Shown here: piece by piece, positions 35,290 through 44,308 of the stretch
How the letters are laid out: every line of letters starts with the position of its first letter
Numbering within the stretch: the first letter of the stretch is position 1
DNA from: a candidate division TM6 bacterium GW2011_GWF2_30_66
GTDB taxonomy: Bacteria; Babelota; Babeliae; Babelales; Vermiphilaceae
Direction of reading: 5' to 3'
Length of the DNA: 50,309 nt
Assembly: GCA_000989195.1 (NCBI GenBank)
Contig: LBOA01000004.1
Location: 1-50,309, forward strand
The notes under the pieces: model-generated
Seen by the model: the letters and a program-made list of their open reading frames with translations, nothing else
Database searches by the model: none
Told to the model about the DNA's origin: nothing
Made by a program: the position numbers and the translations under genes

Positions 35290-35856
35290 CTATACTGCAG
35301 CTTCTGTTTTAAGCAAAAGCGTAGATATTTTTAAATGAACATCTATCGCATCAGATTTATTTTGAGACTTTTGAATCTCTAATAAATTTATATTAATTCT
35401 TTTTGTTTTTTCAAGTTCTTCTAAAAGAGCACATAACTGCGCCATATCCATACCATCAAGATCAATAGCAAATTCTAGCTCTCTGTATTTATCATCAATC
35501 TCTTTTTCTGTAACATTGCCATCTTCTCTCCTATACTCAAATAAATTAAACTTTTTAAGCAAATCTTCAAAATAACCTTTAATCTGAAAATCTGTTCCTT
35601 TTTTTAGCATGTCATCAGCTTCTTTTTGCTGAATTTCAACAATTTTTGACTCAGAAATAAGCCTTTTAACAATATCACGTCTTTTATCATTAATTTCTTC
35701 TATCTGCTGAGTATATGTACTTACCTGACTGTAATAACTATAAATCATAAAGGAAATAATAATAAATATTAAACCGAACAATAATCCTATATATTTATAA
35801 AAATCTTTCACATCTAAGTCTTGTATAAAATCTGTAATTTTTTTAAAAAACTCCAT
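35290..35856 (-). CDS. PilO/GspM-like inner-membrane platform protein
   Basis: 188 residues with one N-terminal membrane segment (about 21-41, LLFGLIFIIISFMIYSYYS), a coiled-coil stalk (QIEEINDKRRDIVKRLISE) and a small alpha/beta C-terminal domain (REDGNVTEKEIDDKYRELEFAIDLDGMDMAQLCALLEELEKT). That layout matches PilO and GspM, which pair with PilN or GspL in the periplasm. AGGA precedes the ATG. It is encoded 9 bases after the GspL-like gene. Confidence 0.82.
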   Translation of the reverse strand: MEFFKKITDFIQDLDVKDFYKYIGLLFGLIFIIISFMIYSYYSQVSTYTQQIEEINDKRRDIVKRLISESKIVEIQQKEADDMLKKGTDFQIKGYFEDLLKKFNLFEYRREDGNVTEKEIDDKYRELEFAIDLDGMDMAQLCALLEELEKTKRININLLEIQKSQNKSDAIDVHLKISTLLLKTEAAV

Positions 35857-35865
35857 CTGTAAATC

Positions 35866-37488
35866 CTATACTTTTTTAGCCAATTCAATCTTCATTTCAA
35901 ACTTCTTGTCCGACACAGGCTTTACATGACTAAACGAATCTTTTCTCGCCCTAATATCTCTAGTTAGCTTGTTAAGCGCATCAAAATCTCTAACTTCTGC
36001 ACTCAATACTATGCTTTCATCAGGTTGCGAAATTGTCAATTTAGAAACCTTTATTCCTGTTCCCTCTATATCAATAGCATCTTTAAGTGCAAGCAAATTT
36101 CTTAAAAATGAAAATCTATCTTTACCTATAAAACCAAAATACTTTTTCTTCTCTTCAATTTGTGTTGTAGCACTTGTAATAGCTTCATCAAGCGTATTTT
36201 CTGTTTCAGAAATCTTAAATTTTGCTTTTTTTAATTTTTCTATAGCCTCTTGTTCAGAGCTTTCAATCTCTGCTTTAAGTTTACCAATTTTTATATAATT
36301 ATTAACAAAAAGCATAGTAATAATAATTATTATACAAAAAAACGCAATAACAAGTTGCTTAACAATTAATCTTTCGCTTTCCAAATTCTCTGAAAACTTA
36401 TACAAATTAAATTTATCCATTATAACAGAAGGAAAAACTGTCGCTAAACTAATTATATTACTGCTTGGGATTGTTAAAGAATTTTTTATTTGAACATTAG
36501 GATTATTAGTTAAACTTGCAGTTCTAAACAATTGGCAATCAACACTCAAAAAATTTCCAACAAACTCTGTAATCCCGACTATCTTAGCCCCTTGACCAAG
36601 AATTAAAACTTTTGAAATCTCTAAATTATCTGGCAACTTAGAAATAAAAGACTGAATTGTAAATCTTATATCTGACCAAAAACTTGATGCAACAGAATCT
36701 ATAGCCTGTTTATATTTAGAATCCTCTTCTTTTTGATACCCATATCGCATAATCATTTCAGCTGCTTCATTTTGAGTTATAGAATATATTTTTGCTAAAT
36801 CTTTCGCCTGACTAAATATTCCTTTAGGAAAGGTCCTAACAAAAACTATTTGGCCATTATTTATAAAAGAAAGTCTAGTAAGATTAAATCCTACATCAAT
36901 CAAAACAACGCTTGAAAGAGTATTTTCATATTCTGGTATGTTTTTATAAAAAGAATAAAGAGCTAATAAATCTACAACAACTTTTGTTGGAGAGATTCCA
37001 GCATCCGTAAACATTTTTACATGTTCTTGAACCGTATTTTCCTGAACTGCTGCAACCATAACCTCTGAACTATTTTCTGCAGGAATTTCTTTTGTAATAA
37101 TAAAATCTATTAATGCTTGATTTGCAGCAAATGGTAGCAATGGCTCAACTTCATAATTTATTATACTTTTTATTTTTTCATATTTAACAAATGGAAGTCT
37201 TAACGATTTAAAAATAACATTCAAACTTGATATTGAAGTATAAACCTCATCAAATTTATCTAGCGAATTAATTATATTTTTTATAGCCTTTGTAACTTTT
37301 TCTTCATAAGTTAATTCATTGCCGGTATCAAGAATTTCATCTAAACAACGCTCTATTACTATTGCTTTACCCTTGAGATAGACTTGCGTAGCTGTAACAT
37401 GAGTTTTATCTATATCAAATCCAACAATACGCTTTTGGAATATGTAATAATTTCCTAGTCTCTCTGGAATTAATATATTTTTGATCAT
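35866..37488 (-). CDS. GspL-like fusion of PilM and PilN domains
   Basis: Inner-membrane platform protein, 540 residues from the ATG at 37488, preferred because AGGG lies eight bases upstream; in-frame GTG and TTG codons at 37494 and 37491 are weaker. Residues 1 to about 340 form an actin-like PilM domain (VGFDIDKTHVTATQVYLKG, PFVKYEKIKSIINYEVEPLLPF, VLIDVGFNLTRLSF). One membrane helix lies at about 364-386 (LVIAFFCIIIIITMLFVNN). A coiled coil and a PilN-like domain (DRFSFLRNLLALKD, ISQPDESIVLSAEVRDFDALNKLTRDI) complete it. In pili these are separate proteins; the fusion is the GspL arrangement. It recruits the motor ATPase in relatives; that ATPase is not in the window. Confidence 0.85.
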   Translation of the reverse strand: MIKNILIPERLGNYYIFQKRIVGFDIDKTHVTATQVYLKGKAIVIERCLDEILDTGNELTYEEKVTKAIKNIINSLDKFDEVYTSISSLNVIFKSLRLPFVKYEKIKSIINYEVEPLLPFAANQALIDFIITKEIPAENSSEVMVAAVQENTVQEHVKMFTDAGISPTKVVVDLLALYSFYKNIPEYENTLSSVVLIDVGFNLTRLSFINNGQIVFVRTFPKGIFSQAKDLAKIYSITQNEAAEMIMRYGYQKEEDSKYKQAIDSVASSFWSDIRFTIQSFISKLPDNLEISKVLILGQGAKIVGITEFVGNFLSVDCQLFRTASLTNNPNVQIKNSLTIPSSNIISLATVFPSVIMDKFNLYKFSENLESERLIVKQLVIAFFCIIIIITMLFVNNYIKIGKLKAEIESSEQEAIEKLKKAKFKISETENTLDEAITSATTQIEEKKKYFGFIGKDRFSFLRNLLALKDAIDIEGTGIKVSKLTISQPDESIVLSAEVRDFDALNKLTRDIRARKDSFSHVKPVSDKKFEMKIELAKKV

Positions 37489-37521
37489 CAACACAACCCT
37501 ATCATAAAACCGCTTTATTAA

Positions 37522-40500
37522 TTATGCCCCAAGTCCCATTTCTACCTTTATTTCTTCTAACTTCTTTTTTCCCATCATGCGCCCCTGTTCAATCTTCCAA
37601 GCATTGTTTGCTTGCTCTTGATTAACTATAACTGGTGCAATTACATCTTCTTTTTTATTTAACTTATTACTGCTTTTAATATTTTTTCTTTCTGTTTTTT
37701 TTGATTTAATTCGCTCAATATTTTTTCTTTTTTTATTTTCTCTTTCTATCTTTTTATTTTCTTTAGCTGCTTTAGCTATTTTTTTATCTTCTTGCGCAGC
37801 CCGTTTTGGAGCTTTTACTTTTTCTTTTTTTACTTTTTCTTTTTTTACTTTTTCTTTTTTTACTTTTTCTTTTTTTACTTTTTCTTTTTTTACTTTTTCT
37901 TTTTTTACTTTACCCGTTTTTTTATCTGTAAATTCTTGTTTATTCTTAACTACCGGATTCATATTAGTTATAGAACTTGAAGCTTGCGTTACTCCTTCAT
38001 CAGCCATAATGCGACCTTCTGACCCTCTTGCAAAAATATAATTATCGAGCTTATACTCAGAAGGCTTTTCTTTAAAGAAAGATCTATCAACAGGATCCTT
38101 AGATAATTTAATAGCCTCAAATTCATCCAGTGTATCTTTATATTCCTTTAAATGCCTTCTTGTATTTTCTTTTATTTTTTCATCAGGATCAACAATATGA
38201 GTATTTACAAGAATCAAAAGATCATCTTTCTTTTTAGTTTTATTTTTATTTTTAAATAACCAACCAATAATCGGTATTTTACCCAAAATAGGCACTTGAC
38301 TTAATGTATCATCTGTTCTGTCTTTAAGAAGTCCGCCAAGAGCTAAAACTTCATTATTAGAAAGAACAACTGTTGTTTGTATTTTTCTAGAATTTTTTGA
38401 TTTAACCGTACCATCCGTACCAACTATAAAATCATCATATAAAACAACTAACTCTGTAACTATCATTCCATCTGAGTTAATTTTTGGAGTAACAGTAACA
38501 TCTATAAATGCATCATAATTAGAATAAGCATCCGTTGTTGTAGTACCTACAACCTTTTGCGTAACAATACGCTCAGTTTCTCCAAGTTTTACATTAGCTT
38601 TTGTATTATTTGTAACTGTTAAAAATGGATTTGCAACTACCTGAGTATTTGTAATCTGATCAAGAACTCCAAATACACCCCAGATGCCATATTTATCACT
38701 TCCCAAAGTGACAGCTGTAACACCCGCAGAAGAACCGCCCGTTACCAAACTAATCAAATCACCAAGAAGCCTAAAGGCTCCACTTCCAGGCGTGCTTGCA
38801 CTTTGATTAACAACTATCTGCTTTGCAGAGCCTCCCAAATTAAGTCCAGAAGTTTGAAAATTTAAAGGCGTTCCATTTGGAGATTTAAACTGATTTCTTA
38901 GCTGCGCTCCAAGTTTTTTTTCATCTAAAACTTCAACAGACAAAATCAATATCTCCACTGCAACTTGTTTGGGCGCTTCATCTATGCCATCGATTATATC
39001 TTTTACTTTTAAATAATCGTCGTAATCACCACGAATTATAATTCTATTGTTTTCTGTCTCTGGCGTAAAAGTCATATTTTTGAAATATTTATCACCACCA
39101 CGCAGAGCGCCCTTGCCGCCCTTGCCAGAATCCCCAAACTTAACCAAATTTGTCATCAAATTTGCAACATCCTGCGCATTAGCATATTTAAGATCATAAA
39201 TATAAAGTGGCGAATAGGGCGTATCAATATCTATATCAATATATTTTCTTACAAAATCTTCTATCGTACCTATAGCTTCTATAGTTCCTAACAATATCAG
39301 AGAGTTAGTTCTTTCATCAACTATTACTTTTGCTTTCTTTGGAAAATATAAAGTCTTGGATGGATTTTTTGGACCAAACAACCTTGCTGCTACAGCACTA
39401 TTTTCGCCTTCAGCAATAAGTTTTTCATAAATTTCTTTTGCATAAGTAGCTTCGCCCTTATATAAACGCAAAACAGACATTGTTTGAGGCATCGTAACTT
39501 TATCAAGCTCTCTTACAATTTTCATAAGTATTTTTATATTATACGCATCGTCTGTTATTATAAACGCATTATGATCATTTAACATTAGAAGATCTGAAGA
39601 CGAACCTTTTAACGATTCAATAACGGTTTTTATCGTATCTAATGGGCAATCTTTTACAAAATATCCATAACGAATTATTCCACTATCAGGCAAATTATCT
39701 GTGTTAATATAAACTGGAATAGCAGATTTTTTTGCCTCTGCTATCAACTCTATTCTATGAAATTTTGGATCTGCCATTGGAACAAGAGCAAATCCAGCCA
39801 TATTTAAAAATGTAACAAAAAGACTCCAAGCCTGCTTTTTCGTCAAAGGCCTTTGAGTTTTAAATGAAATTTTATTTCCTGACAAAGCTTTTGAATTTTG
39901 TGCTACCGGAGTTATTGCCTCAGGAGTTATGAACGTAACTTTAAATATTGTTTCAACATAAGCTGCAACATTTGCCAAATCAACATCTTCAAAATTAAAT
40001 ACCACTGTTTCTTCATCATCATTTTCTATTTTTTCTTTAACTACTTTTTGTTGTCCCGCCTGATCTAATAAGTTTTTTTGTGCGATATTATTTGACTTTG
40101 GAAATTTGAAAACTTTTCTTAAATTTTTTGCCTCTGGCGCTACATTTTTATTCAAATCTACTTTTATCCCAGACTTTTCCTGCCCTTGCTCTGGCTGCAA
40201 TTCTTGCTTTTGCTCAGACTTTTCCTCTGAAGTAACCTTTTCTGTTTGCAAAACTTGCGCTTCAATCTTTACTGGATCTTGTTGATTTTTTTCAACCACA
40301 TCCACAGAAGCTGCCCCTTGTAAAGGCTCTTGATTGCTAACATTAGCATCTAAATTTGCTGAATTATTAATACTAGCTTTAATATTTTCGGCTAATAAAC
40401 TTTTTTTCTTAATATTTTTATTTGCCTTCTCTGAAATAACAGAATGTGATAATTGGCCACCAGAAGTTAACCTGCCTCTGCACTCTAAATAAGTTGGCAT

Positions 40501-40572
40501 AAAAATATTAAAAACAAAACTAAATAAAAGAACTAAAATCTTAAATTTAAATAAAAATTTATTTATTCTCAT
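37522..40572 (-). CDS. gspD: secretin, first copy (GspD-like), with Lys-rich repeat tail
   Basis: Outer-membrane channel subunit, 1016 residues. The signal is KFKILVLLFSFVFNIFMPTYLEC. A Gln/Glu-rich linker follows (about 90-165), then N0 (VVFNFEDVDLANVAAYVETIF), N1-N3-type repeats (VLRLYKGEATYAKEIYEKLI, YIYDLKYANAQDVANLM, PETENNRIIIRGDYDDYLKVKDII) and the secretin core with ALGGLLKDRTDDTLSQVPILGKIPIIGWLF. Near residues 885-925 is a pure KVKKE tandem repeat, and the tail after it is very basic. AAGGAAAT precedes the ATG, 6 bases after the GspC-like gene. Gene symbol rests on family and neighbours. Confidence 0.92.
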   Translation of the reverse strand: MRINKFLFKFKILVLLFSFVFNIFMPTYLECRGRLTSGGQLSHSVISEKANKNIKKKSLLAENIKASINNSANLDANVSNQEPLQGAASVDVVEKNQQDPVKIEAQVLQTEKVTSEEKSEQKQELQPEQGQEKSGIKVDLNKNVAPEAKNLRKVFKFPKSNNIAQKNLLDQAGQQKVVKEKIENDDEETVVFNFEDVDLANVAAYVETIFKVTFITPEAITPVAQNSKALSGNKISFKTQRPLTKKQAWSLFVTFLNMAGFALVPMADPKFHRIELIAEAKKSAIPVYINTDNLPDSGIIRYGYFVKDCPLDTIKTVIESLKGSSSDLLMLNDHNAFIITDDAYNIKILMKIVRELDKVTMPQTMSVLRLYKGEATYAKEIYEKLIAEGENSAVAARLFGPKNPSKTLYFPKKAKVIVDERTNSLILLGTIEAIGTIEDFVRKYIDIDIDTPYSPLYIYDLKYANAQDVANLMTNLVKFGDSGKGGKGALRGGDKYFKNMTFTPETENNRIIIRGDYDDYLKVKDIIDGIDEAPKQVAVEILILSVEVLDEKKLGAQLRNQFKSPNGTPLNFQTSGLNLGGSAKQIVVNQSASTPGSGAFRLLGDLISLVTGGSSAGVTAVTLGSDKYGIWGVFGVLDQITNTQVVANPFLTVTNNTKANVKLGETERIVTQKVVGTTTTDAYSNYDAFIDVTVTPKINSDGMIVTELVVLYDDFIVGTDGTVKSKNSRKIQTTVVLSNNEVLALGGLLKDRTDDTLSQVPILGKIPIIGWLFKNKNKTKKKDDLLILVNTHIVDPDEKIKENTRRHLKEYKDTLDEFEAIKLSKDPVDRSFFKEKPSEYKLDNYIFARGSEGRIMADEGVTQASSSITNMNPVVKNKQEFTDKKTGKVKKEKVKKEKVKKEKVKKEKVKKEKVKKEKVKAPKRAAQEDKKIAKAAKENKKIERENKKRKNIERIKSKKTERKNIKSSNKLNKKEDVIAPVIVNQEQANNAWKIEQGRMMGKKKLEEIKVEMGLGA
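37817..37911 (-). repeat. 15-bp tandem repeat encoding KVKKE
   Basis: Six full and one partial copies of a 15-bp unit lie inside the first secretin gene, almost identical to each other and giving an in-frame KVKKE array. The unit length is a multiple of three, so copy-number change would keep the frame. Confidence 0.9.
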
Positions 40573-40578
40573 ATTTCC

Positions 40579-41697
40579 TTACTCTGCAAGTTTATAATTT
40601 TGTTGTTGCATAGGCTTGCCACCAAATCCAAACATATTTTGCCTATCTCGTCGTTTTATTTCATTTTCAGTTGGAGCAAATTGATATTTTTCTCTCAACA
40701 TTTTATCTTGCTCCTGCTTAATCTGAGCGGGAGTAATATTAGCAGCTCCAGGAAGAGATACTCTTTTTTCCGACTGTACAAATTCTTCCAATTTATAACT
40801 CAAAGTATAAACATCTCTTTCTCTCTGCACTTTTACAATAAAAGAATCATTTTGATTAAGTTCTGTTATTTTCTTGTAAATCTCTAACCTATTTCTTGTA
40901 TTAATTGGCTCTATTCCAATAACAGATAAAACTATGTCTCCTGGCTTTAATCCAAGCTTATAGCCCAATGAATCTTTTTCTATATCACCTATTCTACAGC
41001 CAACGCTTTTTCCTTTATAATATGCAGAAGTCAAATGTAAAAGCTCAATAAATTGTGCCAAATTATCTATTCTATCAGCAAACATCGCTTTACTTACAAG
41101 ATAACTATTTGGCGCATCTTTTTTAACAATTCCATTCCAATCATCAATATTCAAGAATGATGAATCGCTTTGCGCATCTCTTTCTCTTAAATAAAATACT
41201 TCTTGCTGTCCATTTGATCTTACAAAAATAATTTTATTATTAAATATTCTTATTAACTGAGCGTCTTCTATTTTATCTCCAACTTTATATACAGCTTCTC
41301 TCTTTGTTTTATTATCAGAAATTATTGCGGAACTATTAGATCCATTACCTATCGAGACAATTCCTTTCAAAGTTAAATCTAATGGATCAAAAAATTTTGG
41401 CTCCACTACTTCTGGAATTACCACAGGCGAAGACTCCGGAGGCTCTGGCAGAGCTGCAATTTCACCTTTTTTTTCTTTTGAATGCACAACTTTTTTATAC
41501 GTGCCAAAAATATCTTCCGGCTCATATATTTTTTTAATATTAACTGTTGAGATTTCTTTTACTGTTTCTTTTTTTGACACATCTGGCTCAATGCTCTTTC
41601 GAACATCAATATAAACACCAGAAAAAAACATAAAAATTAAAATAATAATTATCAAAAAAAATAAAACACTATTTAAAATCCATAAAGGCTGTCTCAT
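40579..41697 (-). CDS. gspC: GspC-like protein with HR and PDZ domains
   Basis: Inner-membrane protein linking the secretin to the platform in type II secretion, 372 residues from the ATG at 41697 (AGGGA eight bases upstream); an upstream in-frame start at 41748 would precede the membrane segment by 17 extra residues. One membrane helix lies at about 4-30 (WILNSVLFFLIIIILIFMFF). A Pro/Glu linker follows. The HR/PilP-like domain is LTLKGIVSIGNGSNSSAII...YKVGDKIEDAQLIRIFNNKI. The PDZ domain is GDIEKDSLGYKLGLKPGDIVLSVIGIEP. This order is diagnostic for GspC. It is the first gene of the secretion locus. Confidence 0.88.
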   Translation of the reverse strand: MRQPLWILNSVLFFLIIIILIFMFFSGVYIDVRKSIEPDVSKKETVKEISTVNIKKIYEPEDIFGTYKKVVHSKEKKGEIAALPEPPESSPVVIPEVVEPKFFDPLDLTLKGIVSIGNGSNSSAIISDNKTKREAVYKVGDKIEDAQLIRIFNNKIIFVRSNGQQEVFYLRERDAQSDSSFLNIDDWNGIVKKDAPNSYLVSKAMFADRIDNLAQFIELLHLTSAYYKGKSVGCRIGDIEKDSLGYKLGLKPGDIVLSVIGIEPINTRNRLEIYKKITELNQNDSFIVKVQRERDVYTLSYKLEEFVQSEKRVSLPGAANITPAQIKQEQDKMLREKYQFAPTENEIKRRDRQNMFGFGGKPMQQQNYKLAE

Positions 41698-41837
41698 AAG
41701 GCGTTCCCTTTTTTTATTTATTCTTCTACACAATACCCATAGTAACAATATTTTGTCAAGAATAAATTAAAAATTTATAGCGAACTAATTTTTCATGTCA
41801 AAACTTTTAAATAAAATCGACTTTTTATAAATCTCTA

Positions 41838-42821
41838 TTATGGCGAAGGAACTTTTTCCAATATTTTTTGTATAATATATTCCGTATTTATTTCTTCTGC
41901 CTCAGCTTCATATGTCAATAATATCCTATGTCTAAAAATAGCAGGCAAAACAAATTTTACATCATCTGGCGTAACAAAATGCCTTTTTCTTAAAAATGCT
42001 TGCGCTCTAGATGCCTTATTTAATGCCAATGTTGCGCGAGGTGAAACTCCATATTGAATAAATGGTTTAATTTTTTGCAGATTAAATTCATCTGGCATTC
42101 TAGTTGCAAAAACAAGATTAACTATATAATCTGTCACCTTATCATCCATATGCACTTGCTCAACAAGACTTTGAGCATTAAATATATCTTCTTTTGTTAA
42201 AACCTGACCTACATTTTCTATATTAAAACTATTTAGCACTATCTTTTTTTCTTGATCTTTAGTTGGGTAACCTATCAATAATTTAAATAAAAATCTATCA
42301 AGTTGAGCTTCTGGTAGACGGTATGTGCCTTCTTGTTCTATTGGATTTTGCGTTGCAAAAACTAAAAATGGCTCGTCTAAACCATATGTGTTAGAGCCAA
42401 TTGTAACCTGATGCTCTTGCATAGCCTCCAGTAAAGCTGATTGCACCTTTGCTGGAGCACGATTAATTTCATCCGCTAAAACTAAATTTGCAAAAATTGG
42501 ACCAAATTTCGTTTCAAAATCTTGTGTCTTTGGATTGTAAATTAATGTTCCCACTACATCAGAAGGCAAAAGATCTGGGGTAAATTGAATACGATTAAAC
42601 TTTAAGCCAAGTGCTTTTGTAATAGCTTTTATCATTGTTGTTTTTGCAACTCCAGGCACACCCTCTAGCAAGATATGACCGCTACTTAAAATCGCAATCA
42701 AAACTGAGTTTATGTTTTCTTGTTGCCCAACAATAACTTTTGAAACTTCATAGCTCAGGCCCTGAAATTTTAAACTTTCTTCTTTAATTTTTTCTATTAT
42801 CAAATTAGATCCGTCTATCAT
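41838..42821 (-). CDS. MoxR-family AAA+ ATPase
   Basis: Cytoplasmic AAA+ chaperone-like ATPase, 327 residues. Walker A is GVPGVAKTTM (Ala for the usual Gly before Lys, common in MoxR), Walker B is LVLADEINRAPAKVQSALLEAM, sensor 1 is FATQNP, then EAQLDRFLFK with the arginine finger. The C-terminal lid has GVSPRATLALNKASRAQAFLRKRHFVTPDDV. MoxR proteins usually work with VWA-domain proteins and DUF58 proteins in a conserved cluster; none are in this window. AAGGA precedes the ATG. It is divergent from dcd across a 139-base gap. Confidence 0.93.
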   Translation of the reverse strand: MIDGSNLIIEKIKEESLKFQGLSYEVSKVIVGQQENINSVLIAILSSGHILLEGVPGVAKTTMIKAITKALGLKFNRIQFTPDLLPSDVVGTLIYNPKTQDFETKFGPIFANLVLADEINRAPAKVQSALLEAMQEHQVTIGSNTYGLDEPFLVFATQNPIEQEGTYRLPEAQLDRFLFKLLIGYPTKDQEKKIVLNSFNIENVGQVLTKEDIFNAQSLVEQVHMDDKVTDYIVNLVFATRMPDEFNLQKIKPFIQYGVSPRATLALNKASRAQAFLRKRHFVTPDDVKFVLPAIFRHRILLTYEAEAEEINTEYIIQKILEKVPSP

Positions 42822-42960
42822 AGCTAATCCTTAAATACTGCTCTAAACTTTATATTTAATATATTAATATATTAACAAGATTTTATAAATATTGCCAAAA
42901 TCTTGTAAATTCATAAAACTATAAATAAATATATTTTATAAAAAATAAACTGGAGAAAAA

Positions 42961-43494
42961 ATGATACTTTCAGGAAAAAATATAAAATCAAAACTAGGAA
43001 ATGAAATATCAATAGAGCCATTTTGCGAAAGCCAGCTAAACCCAAACAGTTATAACTTAAGATTAAATAACGAACTACTAGTTTATAAAAATAAAAATCT
43101 TGATATGAAAAAAATAAACGAAGTAGAAAAAATAATAATTCCAGAAAATGGAATTATTATTGAACCAGGAAAATTATATTTGGGTAGAACTTATGAATAT
43201 ACAAAAACAGATTGCTATGTGCCAATGCTAGAAGGCAGATCTTCAATTGGCAGATTAGGATTATTTATTCACGTAACAGCAGGATTTGGCGACGTTGGAT
43301 TTAATGGTTTCTGGACCCTTGAAATTATGAGTATACAACCGATACGCATATATCCATTTGTCGAAATTTGCCAAATATTTTATCACTCAATAGATGGCGA
43401 ATATACAAAATACAAAAGCAACAAATATCAAGATAATAAAGATATACAGCCCAGTTTGCTTTACAAAGATTTTGAAGAAGAAGCTGGTTTATAA
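42961..43494 (+). CDS. dcd: dCTP deaminase
   Basis: Converts dCTP to dUTP and ammonia in pyrimidine deoxynucleotide synthesis; trimeric dUTPase-fold enzyme, 177 residues. The core signature EGRSSIGRLGLFIHVTAGFGDVGFNGFWTLE carries the catalytic Arg/Ser and Glu equivalents, and QLNPNSYNLRL matches the N-terminal substrate loop. Some family members are bifunctional dCTP deaminase/dUTP diphosphatases; the sequence alone does not decide this. GGAGA precedes the ATG. It is convergent with mlaF and separated by only 23 bases. Confidence 0.93.
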   Translation: MILSGKNIKSKLGNEISIEPFCESQLNPNSYNLRLNNELLVYKNKNLDMKKINEVEKIIIPENGIIIEPGKLYLGRTYEYTKTDCYVPMLEGRSSIGRLGLFIHVTAGFGDVGFNGFWTLEIMSIQPIRIYPFVEICQIFYHSIDGEYTKYKSNKYQDNKDIQPSLLYKDFEEEAGL

Positions 43495-43517
43495 AAAATA
43501 AAAAATTTTTATAAAAT

Positions 43518-44285
43518 TTAATAAGCATCTCTAGACGTTGGCTTTTCAGTTTGAATTGGACCATCAGCAAGGCCTCGTATAAACTGATGAATATATGGAT
43601 TATCACTTTCCCAAATTGTTGAAGCATCTCCAAAAAATTTAATTATTCCATCATTAAGCAATGCAACTTTATCAGCATAATCAAAAATCTTAACGTCATG
43701 CGTAATAACTACAGAAGTTAAACCAAATTTTTTTTGAGTATTGTACATAAGTTCATGAATAACTCTTGATGTTATTGGATCCAAACCAGTTGTTGGCTCA
43801 TCATACAATATAACTTGAGGATTTGTAACAAGAGTACGAGCTAGACCAACTCGTTTTTTCATACCACCAGAAAGTTCTGATGGAAATTTATAAAGATTAT
43901 TTTCTGTTAAATTTACTAATTCAAGACTTTTTTTAACTATAGGTAAAACATCTTTAATAGATTGACCATTTTCTAAAAGCTTAATACCAATATTTTCAAA
44001 AACGTTTAAAGAATCAAGTAGTGCCGCAAATTGAAAAACATAACCAAATTTTTCCAAATGCTCTCTTCTGTCATGCTCATTCATGGCAATAATATCTTGC
44101 CCATCTACAAGTATTTTTCCAGACGTTGGCTCAATAAGACCAATAATTTGTTTTAACAGTACAGATTTACCCTCACCAGATCGACCAATTATACATGTCA
44201 TTTTTCCAGACGGTATTTTTAAATTAACACCATCTGTAACCCATCTGTCATCAAATTTTTTTTTTAAATTAACTAGTTCGATCAT
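43518..44285 (-). CDS. mlaF: phospholipid-transport ABC ATPase, MlaF-like
   Basis: ATPase of an MCE-type lipid transporter that moves phospholipids between the inner and outer membranes, 255 residues. Walker A is GRSGEGKSVLL, signature LSGGMKKRVGLARTL, Walker B VILYDEPTTGLDP, switch His in VVITHDVK. LSGGMKKRV and the GRSGEGKSV loop are typical of the Mla/Ttg2A/Mkl group. It is encoded 23 bases after mlaE. The substrate-binding MCE protein MlaD and the periplasmic MlaC are not in this window. Confidence 0.93.
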   Translation of the reverse strand: MIELVNLKKKFDDRWVTDGVNLKIPSGKMTCIIGRSGEGKSVLLKQIIGLIEPTSGKILVDGQDIIAMNEHDRREHLEKFGYVFQFAALLDSLNVFENIGIKLLENGQSIKDVLPIVKKSLELVNLTENNLYKFPSELSGGMKKRVGLARTLVTNPQVILYDEPTTGLDPITSRVIHELMYNTQKKFGLTSVVITHDVKIFDYADKVALLNDGIIKFFGDASTIWESDNPYIHQFIRGLADGPIQTEKPTSRDAY

Positions 44286-44308
44286 TTAACAACACCCAAA
44301 CAAAAATT

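Noticed and set aside
37817-37911. Regular repeat considered as a CRISPR array
   Set aside because: Units are contiguous 15-mers without spacers, inside a coding frame.
37792-37980. Open frame coding almost only Phe and Tyr
   Set aside because: It is the reverse reading of the KVKKE repeat and has no meaning as a protein.
41838-42821. MoxR ATPase as the missing motor of the secretion locus
   Set aside because: Its motifs are those of MoxR, not of GspE/PilB, and it lies in a separate unit with its own ribosome-binding site.
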